NCBI RefSeq assembly: GCF_047511655.1 | Contig: NC_133392.1 | Location: forward strand, 162,368,542 to 162,432,541 | DNA from: Castor canadensis | Lineage: Eukaryota; Chordata; Mammalia; Rodentia; Castoridae | Direction: 5' to 3' | Length of the DNA stretch: 64,000 nucleotides | Shown here: positions 32,074 to 43,322 of the stretch, one piece after another | How the letters are laid out: the number at the start of each line of letters is the position of its first letter | Numbering within the stretch: position 1 is the first letter of the stretch | Program-made: the position numbers and the translations under genes | The notes under the pieces: generated by a model | What the model was told of the DNA's origin: nothing | The model's database searches: none | The model's input: only the letters and a program-made list of their open reading frames with translations

Positions 32074-32224
32074 TGACCTTGGTCGTTCTCTCTCCCCCCC
32101 CCCCCACCTGACCTTTGTCGTTCTCTCTCTCACCCTCCAGCTGACCTTTGTCGTTCTCTCTCTCTCTCTCTCTCACCCCCACCCTGACCTGACCTTTGTC
32201 GTTCTCTCTCTCTCCCCCCACCCT
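32074..32224 (+). repeat. Pyrimidine-rich minisatellite in the GNB1 3' UTR
   Basis: Four copies of a unit beginning TGACCTTNGTCGTTCTCTC start near 32074, 32109, 32142 and 32190. Each is followed by a variable (TC)n/C-run linker, including C runs and a (TC)9-type stretch. The unit is unusual in carrying a conserved TCG in every copy. Confidence 0.85.
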
Positions 32225-33207
32225 GAGCTGTCCAGTTCAGTTTCTGCTCTTACCTTGGGTTTCCTGTGAAGTTGGGAGGGAAGTTTGTAATCTCTTAACA
32301 CTACCTGCCCCACCCCTGCCGTCAGGAACCTGTTCTCCAGAGAGGTGCCTGTCCTGTGCTTGGATAGTCAGTCTGTTATTTGTGTATGAAACAATGTATA
32401 AATCAATGTTTTGAAAATAATGATCTCAGACTTTCTAAGTTAAATTTTAAAAAATTTGATTGTTTGCCATATTGGGTGGGTTTACTCTTAGAATCGCATG
32501 CTGTAGAAATGCTCAAAAGTGCATATAGGACTCAGTCCTTAGATGTTCTTTTTCTTTTAAGAAATAACCTCTTAAAGTTGTAACCGTGGCGGCTCTGTCC
32601 ACTTACTGTTGCTACTCTGCACACATATCGAAAGCAGCAAGCGCTATACACGTTTGAGTAGTGGGATAAGTCACTGTTTTCTTTACTTTAAAAAAAACAA
32701 AGCAGTCCTGTTGCAAATGGTTGCTGTTGGATTCCGAGGGAGGGGAGGAGGGAAGGGGAGTCCCCACCCTACCCCCACCCACCTTGGCCACTTCCTTGAA
32801 ACCTGCCTCCATGGAACAGCCTTTGTATCTGAGGCAGACCATTTTTACATCATGCAGATCTCCTGGTTTTCATTTCAAGCCCAGGGTTCAGCAGCAGCGT
32901 TTGGACAGCAGTGTTCTGTGGGCCCTCCCCTCCTCCCTGCACCCCACACCCCTAATAGCAGCAGTAGTGGCTTCGCCATCCTGTTTTCTGCAACATCCTG
33001 TACAAAACTGTGCTGTGACCGTGCAGTAGGCCTGGACCTGGCAAAGAGAATACAGCGAAGCCCCTCCTCTTTCCATTAATGACTCTGTAGAGCTCTCTGT
33101 ATCCTTTACCCTTTTCACCTTTTGTATTTAATTTTAAAGTCAGTGTACTGCAAGGAGGCTGGATGCAAGATAGATACTATATTAAACTGTACTGTTATTT
33201 AAGATGT

Positions 33208-33213
33208 AATAAA
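33208..33213 (+). terminator. GNB1: Distal GNB1 poly(A) signal AATAAA
   Basis: AATAAA in GATGTAATAAAGCAG, followed about 15-20 nt later by the expected cleavage zone and then T/G-rich sequence (GGTGTGATGG). It probably ends the main transcript near 33230. Confidence 0.85.
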
Positions 33214-33589
33214 GCAGTTTGACATGAGGGACTATGGTGTGATGGTTATTTGTGGGTTGATTTTAGTGTATGGAACTGGCTGCCTGCCCCAGGCTGCCCC
33301 TGCTGTCACATGGCCAGACTCGTATGGTTGGTCACAACACCTAATATCACCGAGGACCATGTAAAAGTGGTGGCCACTTGGAGGTTCCTGGAAAGTTTCT
33401 CATGTCAGGGCTGCAGAGCAGTGAGGTCCACCTGCCACCACCCAGGCCAGAAGAGCGCAGGTGGCTCTTCCTCACTGTTTTAGGACTCTTGCCCAAGGCT
33501 CTTACTATCTCCCTAGGCCCTGCTTTGCTCTCTCTTCCTCTTGGTCTCCTCCAGCCAGTTTCTCTGGCTTCCTCTTCCCATCTGAGGAT

Positions 33590-33835
33590 ACCAGGCACTA
33601 ATGGCTCACACTTGTAAGGGTCACACCTGTAATCCTAACTACTTGGGAGACTGAGATTGGGAGGATTGAGATTTGAGGCCAGCACGGGCAAATAGCTCGA
33701 GAGATCCCCATCTCCAGTACAACCACAGCCAAATGACCTGGAGGGTGGCTGAAGCAATAGAGTGCTTGCTTTGCAAGTGTGAAAACCTGAGTTCACACCC
33801 CAGTTCCACCCACCCACCCAACCCCCCCCCAAAAA
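33590..33835 (+). repeat. Composite SINE with internal duplication
   Basis: CACACTTGTAAGG and CACACCTGTAATCC repeat within the left half. The tail is a (CCCA)n/C-run. Confidence 0.83.
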
Positions 33836-33911
33836 GTGAAAAAGACAAAATGTAGAATCATGCACATAATTTTTTTTTAAATCTGAGGCCATTACTTCAG
33901 GGGTACAGTTT

Positions 33912-34091
33912 CTTTTTCTTTTTTTTTTTTTGGTGGTACTGGGGTTGGAGTTTAAACTAGGTCTCACACATTTGCTACTTTGCAGTGGCTTTTTTGAGAT
34001 AGGGTCTCCAGAACTCTTTGCCCAGGCTGGCTTCAAGCCATGGTCTTCCTGAACAGCTAGGATGACAGGTGTGAGCCACAGCACATGGCTG
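33912..34091 (-). repeat. Composite SINE, diverged
   Basis: T tail, GGTGGTACTGGGGTTGGAG ... GACAGGTGTGAGCCACAGCA. Confidence 0.83.
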
Positions 34092-35870
34092 TTTCCTTTT
34101 GACTGAGCAGCATTTTCATCTCATTCTGAGTAAACAAGCTGCAAGATGTAAGAGAAAACAGGCATCTGTTACCTACATGTGGAAAACAAAGCCTTAGGCC
34201 GGGTGGCACTGAGTGCCTTCAGCTTCCAGTATCCCATCCACTTGACTGCTGCGAGGCCAAGTTTAAATAACTTGTCAGGTTATAAAAGGTAACTAATTTT
34301 CATGACCAGATGATGGTACTTCCTTCAACACGTAAGTGAAAGATGTCCCTCTTCTCCTTTCCAGCGTGGGATTTGCCCATCTCATCCTTCCCCGTGTCTC
34401 CTGATATAAATCTGCACGCCAAGCACCGTGAAGAATGCAGGAGAGTATCTGAGGCCCTTCCGGCTGGGGGCAGTCTCCGTGGGTGATGGCTACCCCACCC
34501 ACTCCCATTTTCTGCCTTTGGGAATTACCATATCCTCTGGCTCCCAGCAGGGCAGCAGCAGGTGGGACCTCGGCCATCCCATTGCCACATTCCTTTTCCT
34601 GTTGTAGGCACAAAGCCAAAATTTACACCAGTACCAGTAAGCCAGCAGGAGAGACAGCAGTCTCCTGCCTTAATGTCCCTCCCTCCAGCCTTTGCCACTA
34701 TTCCTCCTGTGTCACCTGGCCCTGCCCCACCCATTGGGCACGCCTGGGGCATGCACCCACAAGTAGTCTCTGTGATTCTGATTCTGCTACAGAGCCTAGC
34801 CTCAGCAAGGACCCCATAGTCTGTGCACCTGGGGTCCCACCACCACCATCCTGTCAGCACATAGCTGGGTGAGCCTGAGCTCTGGGACCAAGTTGAGGGG
34901 TTGGTCCTGGTCTACCCAGACCCCCCCCCCAGCAACCAGCCCACACTTATGTTCCCTTGCATTGCACACTCTTACTGCCGCCTGCCCCCTGTTCAGAGTC
35001 CAGATCAGCTAGCTGCCAGTCTGCTGTGCCACCCCTCGTGACAGCGATCTTTGCCTGTCTCAGTTTCCCCATATAGAAAATACAGCACAATTCCCACCTG
35101 GCCACAATTCTGTGAGGACATAGTGCACTAGCACAAGAACACTGTTGACGCCTGCCCCAGGCTTCTGCCCCTACTGTTGCCTTGGCCTGAGGGACCCTGA
35201 GTACCCCTAGGCAAAACTTCCTTCCACCACCTGTGTCCAACCAACCCAAAGGTAAACCCCCCACAGGCCTATTCCCTTCTCAACTAAATCATTGGTGTGC
35301 CTAGAACATGGCTGATACTTGGGTAGAACTGCACAATCAGCAGACTGTCAAATGGGACATTCTGGACACTGGCTTCTGGTGAGGGCATAGATAAAGCCAG
35401 GAAGGATGACCCCAGTCTCTGCTCCCAGACTAGAGAAGCTGAGCCTAGTTTATGCCAGGTGCACTGGTAGAAGCCAGAAGTTGGAGGTTGGATGAAATGA
35501 CCTTACAATAGCCCTTGGCACTCATCTCTGCAGGAAGGTTCTGTCCTTCCTGGCCACTTCACCTTTTGGGTGCTGAACAGTCTTCATTCACTGTGCTCAC
35601 CCCAGCCAGGCCAGCTAAGGCCAACCTCCTGCCCAGATCTGGAGCAGACACCAAAGAGGTGCAGCCTGCACCCAAGTGTTCCCGCCACCTGTGCCTGAGA
35701 GCCAAGGTGTTTCCGCCCCCTACCCACATCATAACAGCATGGTTCTGGGCATAGCCCTCTCCATCCCTCCTGGCCACCATCATTCAACTCTCCGAAGAAG
35801 GTGGACTCAGATTCTGGGGATCTGAAGTGTAAACAACATGGGGGCCATCTTTAAAAATACAAAATGAAAA
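34092..35870. other. GNB1-NADK intergenic stretch, nothing recognised
   Basis: Moderately GC-rich with several short overlapping open frames of about 100-130 codons on both strands. None shows a domain, splice structure or family resemblance. Confidence 0.5.
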
Positions 35871-35871
35871 A

Positions 35872-35962
35872 TAGGGCTGGTGGTTCAAGCCAAGAGCCCC
35901 TGTCTATCAATAGTAAGTGCAAAGCCCTGAGGACCCAAGTATAGCCAAAAGAAATAAAATAA
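35872..35962 (+). repeat. ID-like SINE monomer, diverged
   Basis: AGGGCTGGTGGTTCAAGCCA ... AGCCCTGAGGACCCAAGTAT. Confidence 0.7.
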
Positions 35963-36153
35963 CCCCAACAATAAATACTAAGTTACCCTAACAGCTGTGC
36001 CCACAGCTCTGGGGACAAGAAAAGTTCAGACAGGGCCATGTCAGCCCTGCTGCAAGTCCCCTAGCTCCTCAGAGGCCCAACCCCTCTTTTATGCACAATC
36101 TGCCTTTCAATCTCCTCCCACACTGGGGTGTTTGACCTGTTCTTTTCCTTTGA

Positions 36154-36260
36154 GTTTTTTTTTTTTTTTTTTTTTGGTGGGGGGCAGTACTGGGTTTCGA
36201 ACTCATGGCCTCACGTTTGCTAGGCAGGCGCTCTACCACTTGAGCCATTTCATCAGCCCC
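36154..36260 (-). repeat. ID-like SINE monomer
   Basis: Long T tail, then GCAGTACTGGGTTTCGAACT ... CTAGGCAGGCGCTCTACCAC. Little diverged. Confidence 0.9.
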
Positions 36261-36641
36261 CCTGTTCTTTTCCTGAGCCTTCCCTGACCCTTTGGACCTG
36301 GCCCACATGAAACACCTCAGCTATGGCCTTAGCTACTGCCCTCAGTCCTACGTGGGTGTAAGCTCCTGGCCCCTGAGTCCCCAGCCTCTGTTGAGGCCAG
36401 TTCTGAGATGTTGCACAATCAGGGTCAAGGTCAGCCACAGCCCTTGTTTCCACCCCTAAATAGGGAAGCTGCCTACACTGGCTGCAGGGCCGGGGTACCC
36501 GTGAGTTCCCTTTAGAAGGACCACACTTGCTGTGTGGGCTTGGGTGATTGCTCCCATTCTAGAAGTTTCTCTGGAGGCCTCGCCCAGGGCCTGGCATCCA
36601 GCACTTGACAGCAGCCATCAAGCGTTATTACAACTCTAAGA

Positions 36642-36742
36642 ATGGGACTGGTGGAGTGATTCAAGTGGTAGAGCACTTAGCTAGCAAGCCTGAGGCCCAG
36701 AGTTCAAACCCCAGTACTGCCACAAAAAGAAAAAGAATAATA
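36642..36742 (+). repeat. ID-like SINE monomer
   Basis: GGTGGAGTGATTCAAGTGGT ... GAGTTCAAACCCCAGTACTG. Confidence 0.9.
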
Positions 36743-37379
36743 ATGGTCACATCAAAATATTCAGCTCAAACTTCTCTTTCTGTGCCTGCGGGCTGACCAT
36801 CACTTTGGGGAAGCAGTTGTGTTTACAAAATAACCCTTGGGGAAGTTACAAAGTTTAAGAAATTCCCCCCAAATTTCCTGTCATCCTTGCCCCCCTCTCC
36901 AGTCACCCTTGGGAGCTCCACTTCCAGTTTGCACTGTTCTAGGGACAGCAGTGATGTTCTTTCCAGGAGGACAAGACACGGGCCCAGGAATCGCCGCCAG
37001 AGAGCAGCCTGACTACAGCAGGTATGGGGCTGTTGGGAGGCCTGGAGACTGAGCTACTACTGGGGACCCAAGTGCACACGGCATGCCAGGGGTGCCTTCA
37101 GGATCACAGAGAAGGAACGAACTTAGGAAAACCATGCCTGGTGCCTGGGGAGCTAGGAGGCACCTACTGGTGGCACCGCCCCGTCACCTCCCTCCTGGAG
37201 CCTGGCACGCGGCTGGGCCATCTGAGGCCTGCAGTAGCGCAGGGTACTCGCCAGTTCCACATGCCCCTGGACTGGGGGAGCCCGCAGTTGCCATAGAACC
37301 TTAGAAGGCCTTTCTGGCGACCCTGTCCCTTCCCCGCTCCTTCCTGCTCCCAGGATGTGGGTGGGGACAACACTTGTTC
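36743..37379. other. Immediate upstream flank of the NADK CpG island
   Basis: GC content rises towards 37380. No exon is supported. Confidence 0.5.
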
Positions 37380-37734
37380 CGCGCCCTGTCTCAGGCTGGA
37401 GACCCCAGGCCCAGACCCGAGGTGGTGACAGCGAGGCGCCGTGCAGCCCCGAGGGAGCGCAGCGCTATGGCAGCTGCTGTGGCATATTCTGGTTCCGGAA
37501 TTCCGCCCGGTCCACGCCGAGTCACACCCGGGTCATGAAGGACTCAGCGGCGGGCCGGGCCCGTCGCGCGGCCCCTGCTCCCCGAGGCCAGTTTATCAAG
37601 CTGGCCTGCCTTAGCCCTCGTGGTCCGGGAGGCCTCGCCGCGGCGGCGATGAGCAGGGTAGCGGGAAAGGTTAGGCAACCCGGACAAAATTCCTGGACGC
37701 CGCCGGGAACCAGTGCCTGGGGTCGCGCCCCTCC

Positions 37735-38095
37735 CTCCGGCCGCCCGTCCCTCCCTCCCTCCCTCCCTCCGGCCGCCCGCCCCTCCCTCCCTCCCTCCGG
37801 CCGCCCCTCCCTCCCTCCCTCCCTCCCTCCCTCCCTCCGGCCGCCCGTCCCTCCCTCCCTCCCTCCCTCCCTCCGGCCGCCCGCCCCTCCCTCCCTCCGG
37901 CCGCCCGCCCCTCCCTCCCTCCCTCCCTCCGGCCGCCCGCCCCTCCCTCCCTCCGGCCGCCCCTCCCTCCCTCCCTCCGGCCCCTCCCTCCCTCCCTCCC
38001 TCCGGCCCCTCCCTCCGGCCCCTCCCTCCCTCCGGCCCCTCCCTCCCTCCGGCCGCCCGCCCGCCCCTCCCTCCGGCCCCGCCCTCTCCCTAGCT
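37735..38095. repeat. CTCC / GGCCGCCC tandem array in the NADK CpG island
   Basis: About 350 bp of (CTCC)n tracts, 2-8 units each, punctuated by GGCC or GGCCGCCC(GCCC) spacers. The + strand is pyrimidine-rich and the - strand carries (GGAG)n. This array alone creates long spurious open frames on both strands: a Leu-Pro-Pro-Ser type on + and a Gly/Arg/Glu type on -. Confidence 0.95.
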
Positions 38096-38149
38096 CCTCC
38101 CCGCGGCGCGGCGCCCGGTCGAAGTCCGGCCCACGTGCGCGGCTGGCGG

Positions 38150-38333
38150 GAGTGCGCGTGCGTGGAAGCCGCGCCTGCGCACTGACGGCCGCGGCGCAGC
38201 GCTGCTCGGCGGCGCCGGCGCCGGGACCGGGCGGCCATGGGGCGGCTGGCGGCCGGGACGCCGAGAGCCAGGTAGCGGCGGGGTCCGCGGGCTCGGCCCC
38301 GCGTGTACACGCCCCGCGGGCGCGTGGCGGACG
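38150..38333 (+). other. NADK: Likely NADK non-coding first exon (5' end approximate)
   Basis: The strong donor GGACG|gtgagtg at 38334 ends a GC-rich segment downstream of the E-box and NRF1-like sites. An alternative donor, AGCCAG|gtagcg, lies at 38272. The transcription start cannot be fixed from sequence alone. Splicing to the 48.97 kb acceptor would give a first intron of about 10.6 kb. Confidence 0.55.
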
Positions 38334-38539
38334 GTGAGTGCGGGCCCGGAGCCGCCCCTCCTCAGAGCGCTCTTCTTGTGCCCGGAGCCGCCGAGGCCGG
38401 GGCTGGCGCGGGCATCCGGGTTCGGGTCACCCGGCCGGCCCTGCCCACCTGCCCACCTGCCCTGGGAGTGAACGCTGGAGGCGCGGGTCGCCGCCTTCGG
38501 TCCGCATGTGGCCTCGGTTCCAGCCCAGGGCGGGGCACG

Positions 38540-38680
38540 GGCCCGGGGGACAGGTCGGGGGAATGGGCCGGGCTGGGTCCTGGGGACGGGACCTGGGGGA
38601 CAGGCCAGGGAGATGGGTAGGGGGATGGACTTGGAAGACAGACCTAGGGGTGGGTAGGGGCATGGTCCTAGGGCAGAGTG
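38540..38680. repeat. Degenerate G-run tract at the island edge
   Basis: Repeated GGGGAC/GGGAGATGGG-like blocks just 3' of the probable first exon. G-rich on the transcribed (+) strand. Confidence 0.6.
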
Positions 38681-38689
38681 AGAAGGGTG

Positions 38690-40065
38690 AGAAGACCGGC
38701 TGGGGATTGGGTCTGGGGCAGGGCTCCAGCGGGGGTCTGTACTGGTCCCTCTTGGTTTAAGCAAGGGGCCTTTGGCAGGTGAGAGCTCCCTGGTGGGAGG
38801 TAGCAAGTTAAGCATTCTGTATAGTAATATTGGTGTGGAATTCTATAAAATCAGATTTTTAACTTGGTACCCAGTACCTGCCAGAAAATTGAAAAGCCCT
38901 CAAAAGCCCATGGTGATGTGCTTTGGGCATCTGCCACCCAGTCCCAATGTCAGTACCCACAAGCCCCTAACCTTGCGCTCTGAGCTGTTTTGTTTCCTAA
39001 TTGTGGGAACAGGGCTGCCGAGTGCCGTCTGATGCTCTGGTCATTCTCATTCCTTAGCCAAGAACCCACCTACCTTCCCGTCTCTCTTCCCTAAGCAGTG
39101 GATTCCTTTGGCTTTAATTCTGGATAATGAGTTATTTTTCCTTTCTTGTTTTGGAACACACACTGTTTTAGTTCAAAACTTACTTATTCTTGGCTCTTGA
39201 GGGAAATGCTGTTCAAAAGTACTCATTTGTTCCATTTGTCACTGCTGGGCTTCGTCGATACGAGGTTGACAAGCTTGCCTCAGTAAGTAAGCAGTTTTGA
39301 TATCTTAGGCGTGTCTTAGGCATACTTGAAGGACTCCCTGTTTCCTGAACACTGTCTTCCCAAACCTGTGGAGACTCTGTTCCCTTGTGAGCATGGCATG
39401 TTCTCTACAATCACTTCTTCACTGTGACTTAGCCCCCCCCACAATGTTGTCCTGCCATGATTCCAAGCTACAGTGTCAACAGGTGCCCATGCACTGTCCG
39501 ATGAGGTAGGGGTATTTGGAGGTGACCCTGGAGAATGTTCGTTCTCCAGGAGACAATTATAGTGGTGCTGTGCAGTTCTTTCTGTTTTGTTTTTTCCTGC
39601 AGTACTGGGGATCCAATCCCGGGCCTCATACAAGAGGCAAGAGCCCAGCCATTGTGGGGAATAGGTGGCAAACAGGACAGTGGTTCTTGTGGTTAAGTGA
39701 AACAAACCCTACAGGTGACCTGAGTTTACAACTGAATGTCAGCTTCATGTGGAGAATGGAGAGGAGTGATGGGCCCACATCTTTGCTGCACTTGTTTTCC
39801 AGTCTGCCCCATGCAGGTGGAACCACATTTCTGTCCAGCCCCCTGCAGACCCATGACCTGTTAAGCTTAGGTGCTCACAGGGTGGGCTCCATGGTCGCAG
39901 TGCCCCAGGACTTTCCATAGGCCTAGTATGCTGCTAGCATGGGTACACTTCTGTCACCTCCCTGCTACCTGATGAGATGGGCACTTAATAAGCACAAACT
40001 CAGCATTAATGAGTGCATTTGAGCACTTCCCCATTTCTGTCACTAATTTTCCTTTTCTTTTCTTT
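38690..40065. other. NADK intron 1 stretch
   Basis: Only a weak ID-like remnant near 39590-39640 is seen. Confidence 0.5.
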
Positions 40066-40069
40066 TCTT

Positions 40070-40188
40070 TCTTTTTTTGACACAGGGTTTTACTGTGTAG
40101 CCCAGGCTGGCTGGCCTCAAACTCACAATCTTCCTGCCTCGGCCTCCCAAGTACTTAGATTAAAGGCATGTACCCCACGCCTGGCCTT
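40070..40188 (-). repeat. B1-like SINE monomer
   Basis: GTAGCCCAGGCTGGCTGGCC ... GGCATGTACCCCACGCCTGG. Confidence 0.87.
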
Positions 40189-40319
40189 AGTTTTCCTTTT
40201 CATTTGCTGTTTCCACAAATATTTGTTGTGTGTCCACATAGTACCTTATATGTATTATGTTTGTATTTGTGTGTGTGACTTTTGTTCATGTCTGTTGTAT
40301 ATATATTTATTTTAGCATC

Positions 40320-40409
40320 TTTTTTTGTTGTTGTTGGAATAGAGTTTGAACTCAGAGCTTCAAGCTTACAAAGCAGGCACTTTACCACTTGAGCCACTCC
40401 TCCAGTCCT
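40320..40409 (-). repeat. ID-like SINE monomer
   Basis: AGAGTTTGAACTCAGAGCTT ... CACTTGAGCCACTCCTCCAG. Confidence 0.87.
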
Positions 40410-40483
40410 ATTTTAGCAATTTGATGTTTCTCCTCATTATTTTGTATGATCTTTTTTTGTTTTGTTTTACATATAATTATTTT

Positions 40484-40557
40484 TAGGTGGTACTGGGGTT
40501 TGAACTCAGGGCCTCACACTTGGTAGACAGGCATTCTACCTCTTGAGCCACTTGGCC
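40484..40557 (-). repeat. ID-like SINE monomer
   Basis: GGTGGTACTGGGGTTTGAAC ... CTCTTGAGCCACTTGGCC. Confidence 0.87.
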
Positions 40558-41350
40558 TAGTGATGTGTCTCACTGGTAGAGTGCTTCTAAGTTTACTGCG
40601 GAGTCATCAAATTGTCTTTGTGAGCAAATATTGATGGAGCTTTAGTAATAAATCAGTAGTAACACAGACCAACCTGTCAGCACTTGATCATGCTGTTTGT
40701 CCACAGTGTGCATGGTGTCCTAGCGTCAGTAGTGCTTATGTAAGAAGCCTCCATGAAAACCCAGGACAAGGTTCAGAGAGCTTCAGGATAGTGGAACACA
40801 TAGAAATTCCTGGGGGGCTGTGCACAGGGAGGGCAGGGAAGCTCGGTGCCCCTTCCCTACACTTCTCCCTAGGCATCTCTTCCACTGCATCCTTTTCACT
40901 GTCCTTTGGCTTCCTCCACTATCCACGTTTTCCTTAGTTCTGTGAGCTGCTCAAACAGGTTAATTGAACCCAAGGAGAGGGTTATGGTTTAGAGCTGGTG
41001 TGTCAGGAACACGGGTCACATTTTGGAGCTTGTGAGTACATTCAAAAGTGGGGCAGCCTATGGGACCTGACCTGACCTCTAGGCATAGACAGTGTGAGAA
41101 CTGAATATAGTTGGAGGACCGCTGCTGGACACCTCTGTGGCATTGTTGGCTGGCTTGAGGTGTGGGGAGTTCCCCCTCTGGTATCAGAAGTTATCTGTGC
41201 TGTACAGCAGGAGAAACTGAGTCTGAAACAGAGCTGGTTTCCCTTCTACATTATCAACATATCTAAAGTTTTTCTCTAGCCCTGGGTTCCAAAGATTTTT
41301 CCCTATTTTCTTATAAAAAGTTATAAACTTTCATTCCAGTTCGATTTGTG
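40558..41350. other. NADK intron 1 stretch, nothing recognised
   Basis: Unique non-coding sequence by eye. Confidence 0.5.
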
Positions 41351-41404
41351 GTAGGAGGTGCTGAGGATTGAATCCCTAAGTACCTGCTTTACCCATGACC
41401 TCTG

Positions 41405-41592
41405 CTGTACTAGAGTTTGAACTCAGGGCCTCATGCTTGCTAGGCAACCACTCCATTACTTGAGCCACTCCCCCGGCCCTTTTGCTTTTAGTTGTTTTTA
41501 GGTCGACTTCTCACTTTTGCCCAGGGTGGGCCTCATCCTTCTCCCTATGCCTCTGGTGTAGCCAGGATTATAGGCAGGAGCCACCAGACCCA
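41405..41592 (-). repeat. Composite SINE, diverged left half
   Basis: GAGTTTGAACTCAGGGCCTC ... AGCCAGGATTATAGGCAGGA. Confidence 0.85.
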
Positions 41593-41867
41593 TTGTAGTG
41601 TGAGATTTTCATTGAGGGGTTTTTTAATGTTTGTTTGTTTTTTGTCTATGGATGTCTACTTGCTCCAGCAGTTTGTGTTGAAAAGCCTGTTTTTCTTTCA
41701 CTGAATTGCTTTTGTATCTTTGTCAAAAAAATCACTTGGACATATTTGTGGAGCATATTTTTGGGCTCCCCCACTGTGCCTTTGATTCTGTGTCAGGACC
41801 ACACAAGTCTTGATTATTATGTAGAAAGTCTCAAAGCCACACAGTAATTCAGCCTTACTTATTTATG

Positions 41868-42033
41868 TGCAACTGAGTTTGAACTCAGGCCTTCTCACTT
41901 GTAAAGCAGATGCTCTACCACTTGAACCATGCCTCTAGTCCAATTTACTCTGGTTATTTTGGAGGTCTCACAAACTATTTGCCCTAGATGACCTTAAACC
42001 GTGATCTTCATCCTATGTAGCTAGATTATAGGC
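41868..42033 (-). repeat. Composite SINE nested in L1
   Basis: GAGTTTGAACTCAGGCCTTC ... CTATGTAGCTAGATTATAGG. Confidence 0.85.
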
Positions 42034-42165
42034 TTTTTTTGTTTTTTTAAGACAGGGTTTTATGTAGCCAGGCTCAAACTCTTGGTCCCCAACTCCGATA
42101 GCCTCAAAATATTGCTCCTCCTGCCTCAGCCTCCCAAGTGCTGGGGCACTGCTGTACTCAGCTTT
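42034..42165 (-). repeat. B1-like SINE monomer nested in L1
   Basis: AAGACAGGGTTTTATGTAGC ... CAGCCTCCCAAGTGCTGGGG. Confidence 0.83.
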
Positions 42166-42839
42166 CCCTTATTCTTTTTAAAAATTGTTTTAGCCATTCT
42201 AATTTCTGTTTAGATTTTAGAACAAGCTTGTGTATATCTACAGAAAGTCTGCCTGAGATTTTGATAGAAATTGCCTAAAGCCTACAGATCAGTTTAGAGG
42301 GTTGACACCTGCAGTCTGGATCCTCTCATTTAGGTGTCTCATTTCTCTCATCCTTGTTCTGTATTTTGAGCATACAAGTCCCGTGCACATTTTGCTGCAT
42401 TTATATTTAAATATTTTAACTGATTATAAGCGATACTGTACTTTAATGTCAGTCTCTTTTTGCCATGGCTATCTAGGATCTCCAGTACTACAGTGAACAC
42501 AGTTAGTGAGCACCACTGTCCTTGCCTGTTCTGACTCAGGGCAGATACCCGTGGCTTTGCCAAGGTTATCTCAGCTGCATGTTTCAAGGCCCTGTGTTCT
42601 CAGTTGCTGAGGGTCTTCATCATAAATAGGGCTGCACGCTGTCAGAGCTCTCTGCAGAAGTGACATTCGCTACCCTGTTGATGCAGTGGGTGGCATTGAT
42701 GGAGGCATCACTGTGTTCCTAGAATGAACCTCCTGGGGGTTCTTGGCATGGTTGGCTCCTTCCTCCCCAAAGGCCCCCAGTACATGGCTGAGTTTATGTG
42801 ACTTCCTAACTTATAAATAAAATTTAGATGTTAGACTTT

Positions 42840-42918
42840 AGGACTAGGGGTATAGTATAGCTCAGTGGTAGAGCAAGTGACCCTGAGTTTGATCCCCCAA
42901 CAACAAAAAGAAAAAAAT
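42840..42918 (+). repeat. ID-like SINE monomer
   Basis: GTATAGCTCAGTGGTAGAGC ... CTGAGTTTGATCCCCCA, followed at once by an inverted copy. Confidence 0.8.
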
Positions 42919-42919
42919 T

Positions 42920-43005
42920 AGAGTTTTTTAGGGTACTGGTGGTTGAACTCTAGGCCTTACTTGCTTGGCAGGTGTTGTAACCACTTGAGTTATGCCACCA
43001 GCCCT
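42920..43005 (-). repeat. ID-like SINE monomer
   Basis: GGGTACTGGTGGTTGAACTC ... GAGTTATGCCACCAGCCCTG. Confidence 0.83.
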
Positions 43006-43177
43006 GAAAACTTAGACTTTTACTTTGGTTATGGACATAAGTTTCCCTCTGACCATTTAAACAACAATAACATTGAATGTGTTCTTTGTCTGGATGTTAC
43101 TCATAACAAACAAAATATACAGATTTCCAGTGATTATAAAACTATTAGGGTCTAATTTTACCTCCTGTCAGGTTTCC

Positions 43178-43322
43178 AAGTAATTTTTTGGTGGCCCTGG
43201 GATTTGAACTCAGGGCTTCTCGCTTGCAAAGCAGGCGCTCTACCACTTGAGCCATGCCTCCAGCTCATTCTCCTCTGATTATTGTGGAGATGGAGTCTTG
43301 GGAACTTTTTGCCCAGAGTGAT
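43178..43322 (-). repeat. Composite SINE, truncated left half
   Basis: GGGATTTGAACTCAGGGCTT ... GGAACTTTTTGCCCAGAGTG. Confidence 0.85.

Larger units (their letters stand above)
31330..33233 (+). other. GNB1: GNB1 terminal 3' UTR exon
   Basis: After a roughly 235-nt intron with acceptor gttcccag, this non-coding exon starts CAGCAGGTGCATTCC. It runs through text I recognise from GNB1 3' UTRs (GACTGGAAGACCATTCCACC) to the poly(A) signal at 33208. CAG repetition at the acceptor makes the exact first base uncertain by 3-6 nt. Long reading frames inside it, such as one of 156 codons at 32609-33079, are by chance. Confidence 0.85.
37380..38620. promoter_or_regulatory. NADK: CpG island covering the NADK promoter
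   Basis: A sharp rise in G+C with dense CpG, the only such segment in the window. It holds GC boxes, a palindromic E-box CACGTG at 38132-38137 and an NRF1-like GCGCCTGCGCAC at about 38171-38182. It lacks a convincing TATA box. Position, orientation and base composition fit a housekeeping promoter for NADK, the next gene downstream on the + strand. Confidence 0.85.
41600..42755 (-). repeat. L1 LINE fragment, antisense, interrupted by SINEs
   Basis: The + strand carries reverse-complement L1 ORF2-like text: CAGTTTGTGTTGAAAAG, then after SINEs TGTTTTAGCCATTCTAAT, GATTTTGATAGAAATTGC and later GAGCACCACTGTCCTTG. It is heavily diverged and frame-broken. Confidence 0.7.

Noticed and set aside
32074..32224. 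CRISPR-like spaced repeats
   Set aside because: Mammalian locus. The spacers are simple TC/C runs and the unit is a minisatellite inside a 3' UTR.
32609..33079. 156-codon + frame after GNB1
   Set aside because: Lies inside the GNB1 3' UTR upstream of its main poly(A) signal. No conserved motif.
33240..37380. A third gene between GNB1 and NADK
   Set aside because: Only SINEs and short overlapping frames are present. The spacing fits a simple head-to-tail pair.
37355..38310. Long open frames of 276 codons (+) and 262 codons (-) in the CpG island
   Set aside because: They are products of the CTCC/GGCCGCCC array and high GC content. Residues are almost only Pro/Ser/Leu/Arg or Gly/Arg/Glu, open on both strands, with no domain.
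38090..38815. 241-codon minus-strand frame antisense to the NADK first exon
   Set aside because: GC-driven low-complexity translation without family resemblance. An antisense gene is not supported.
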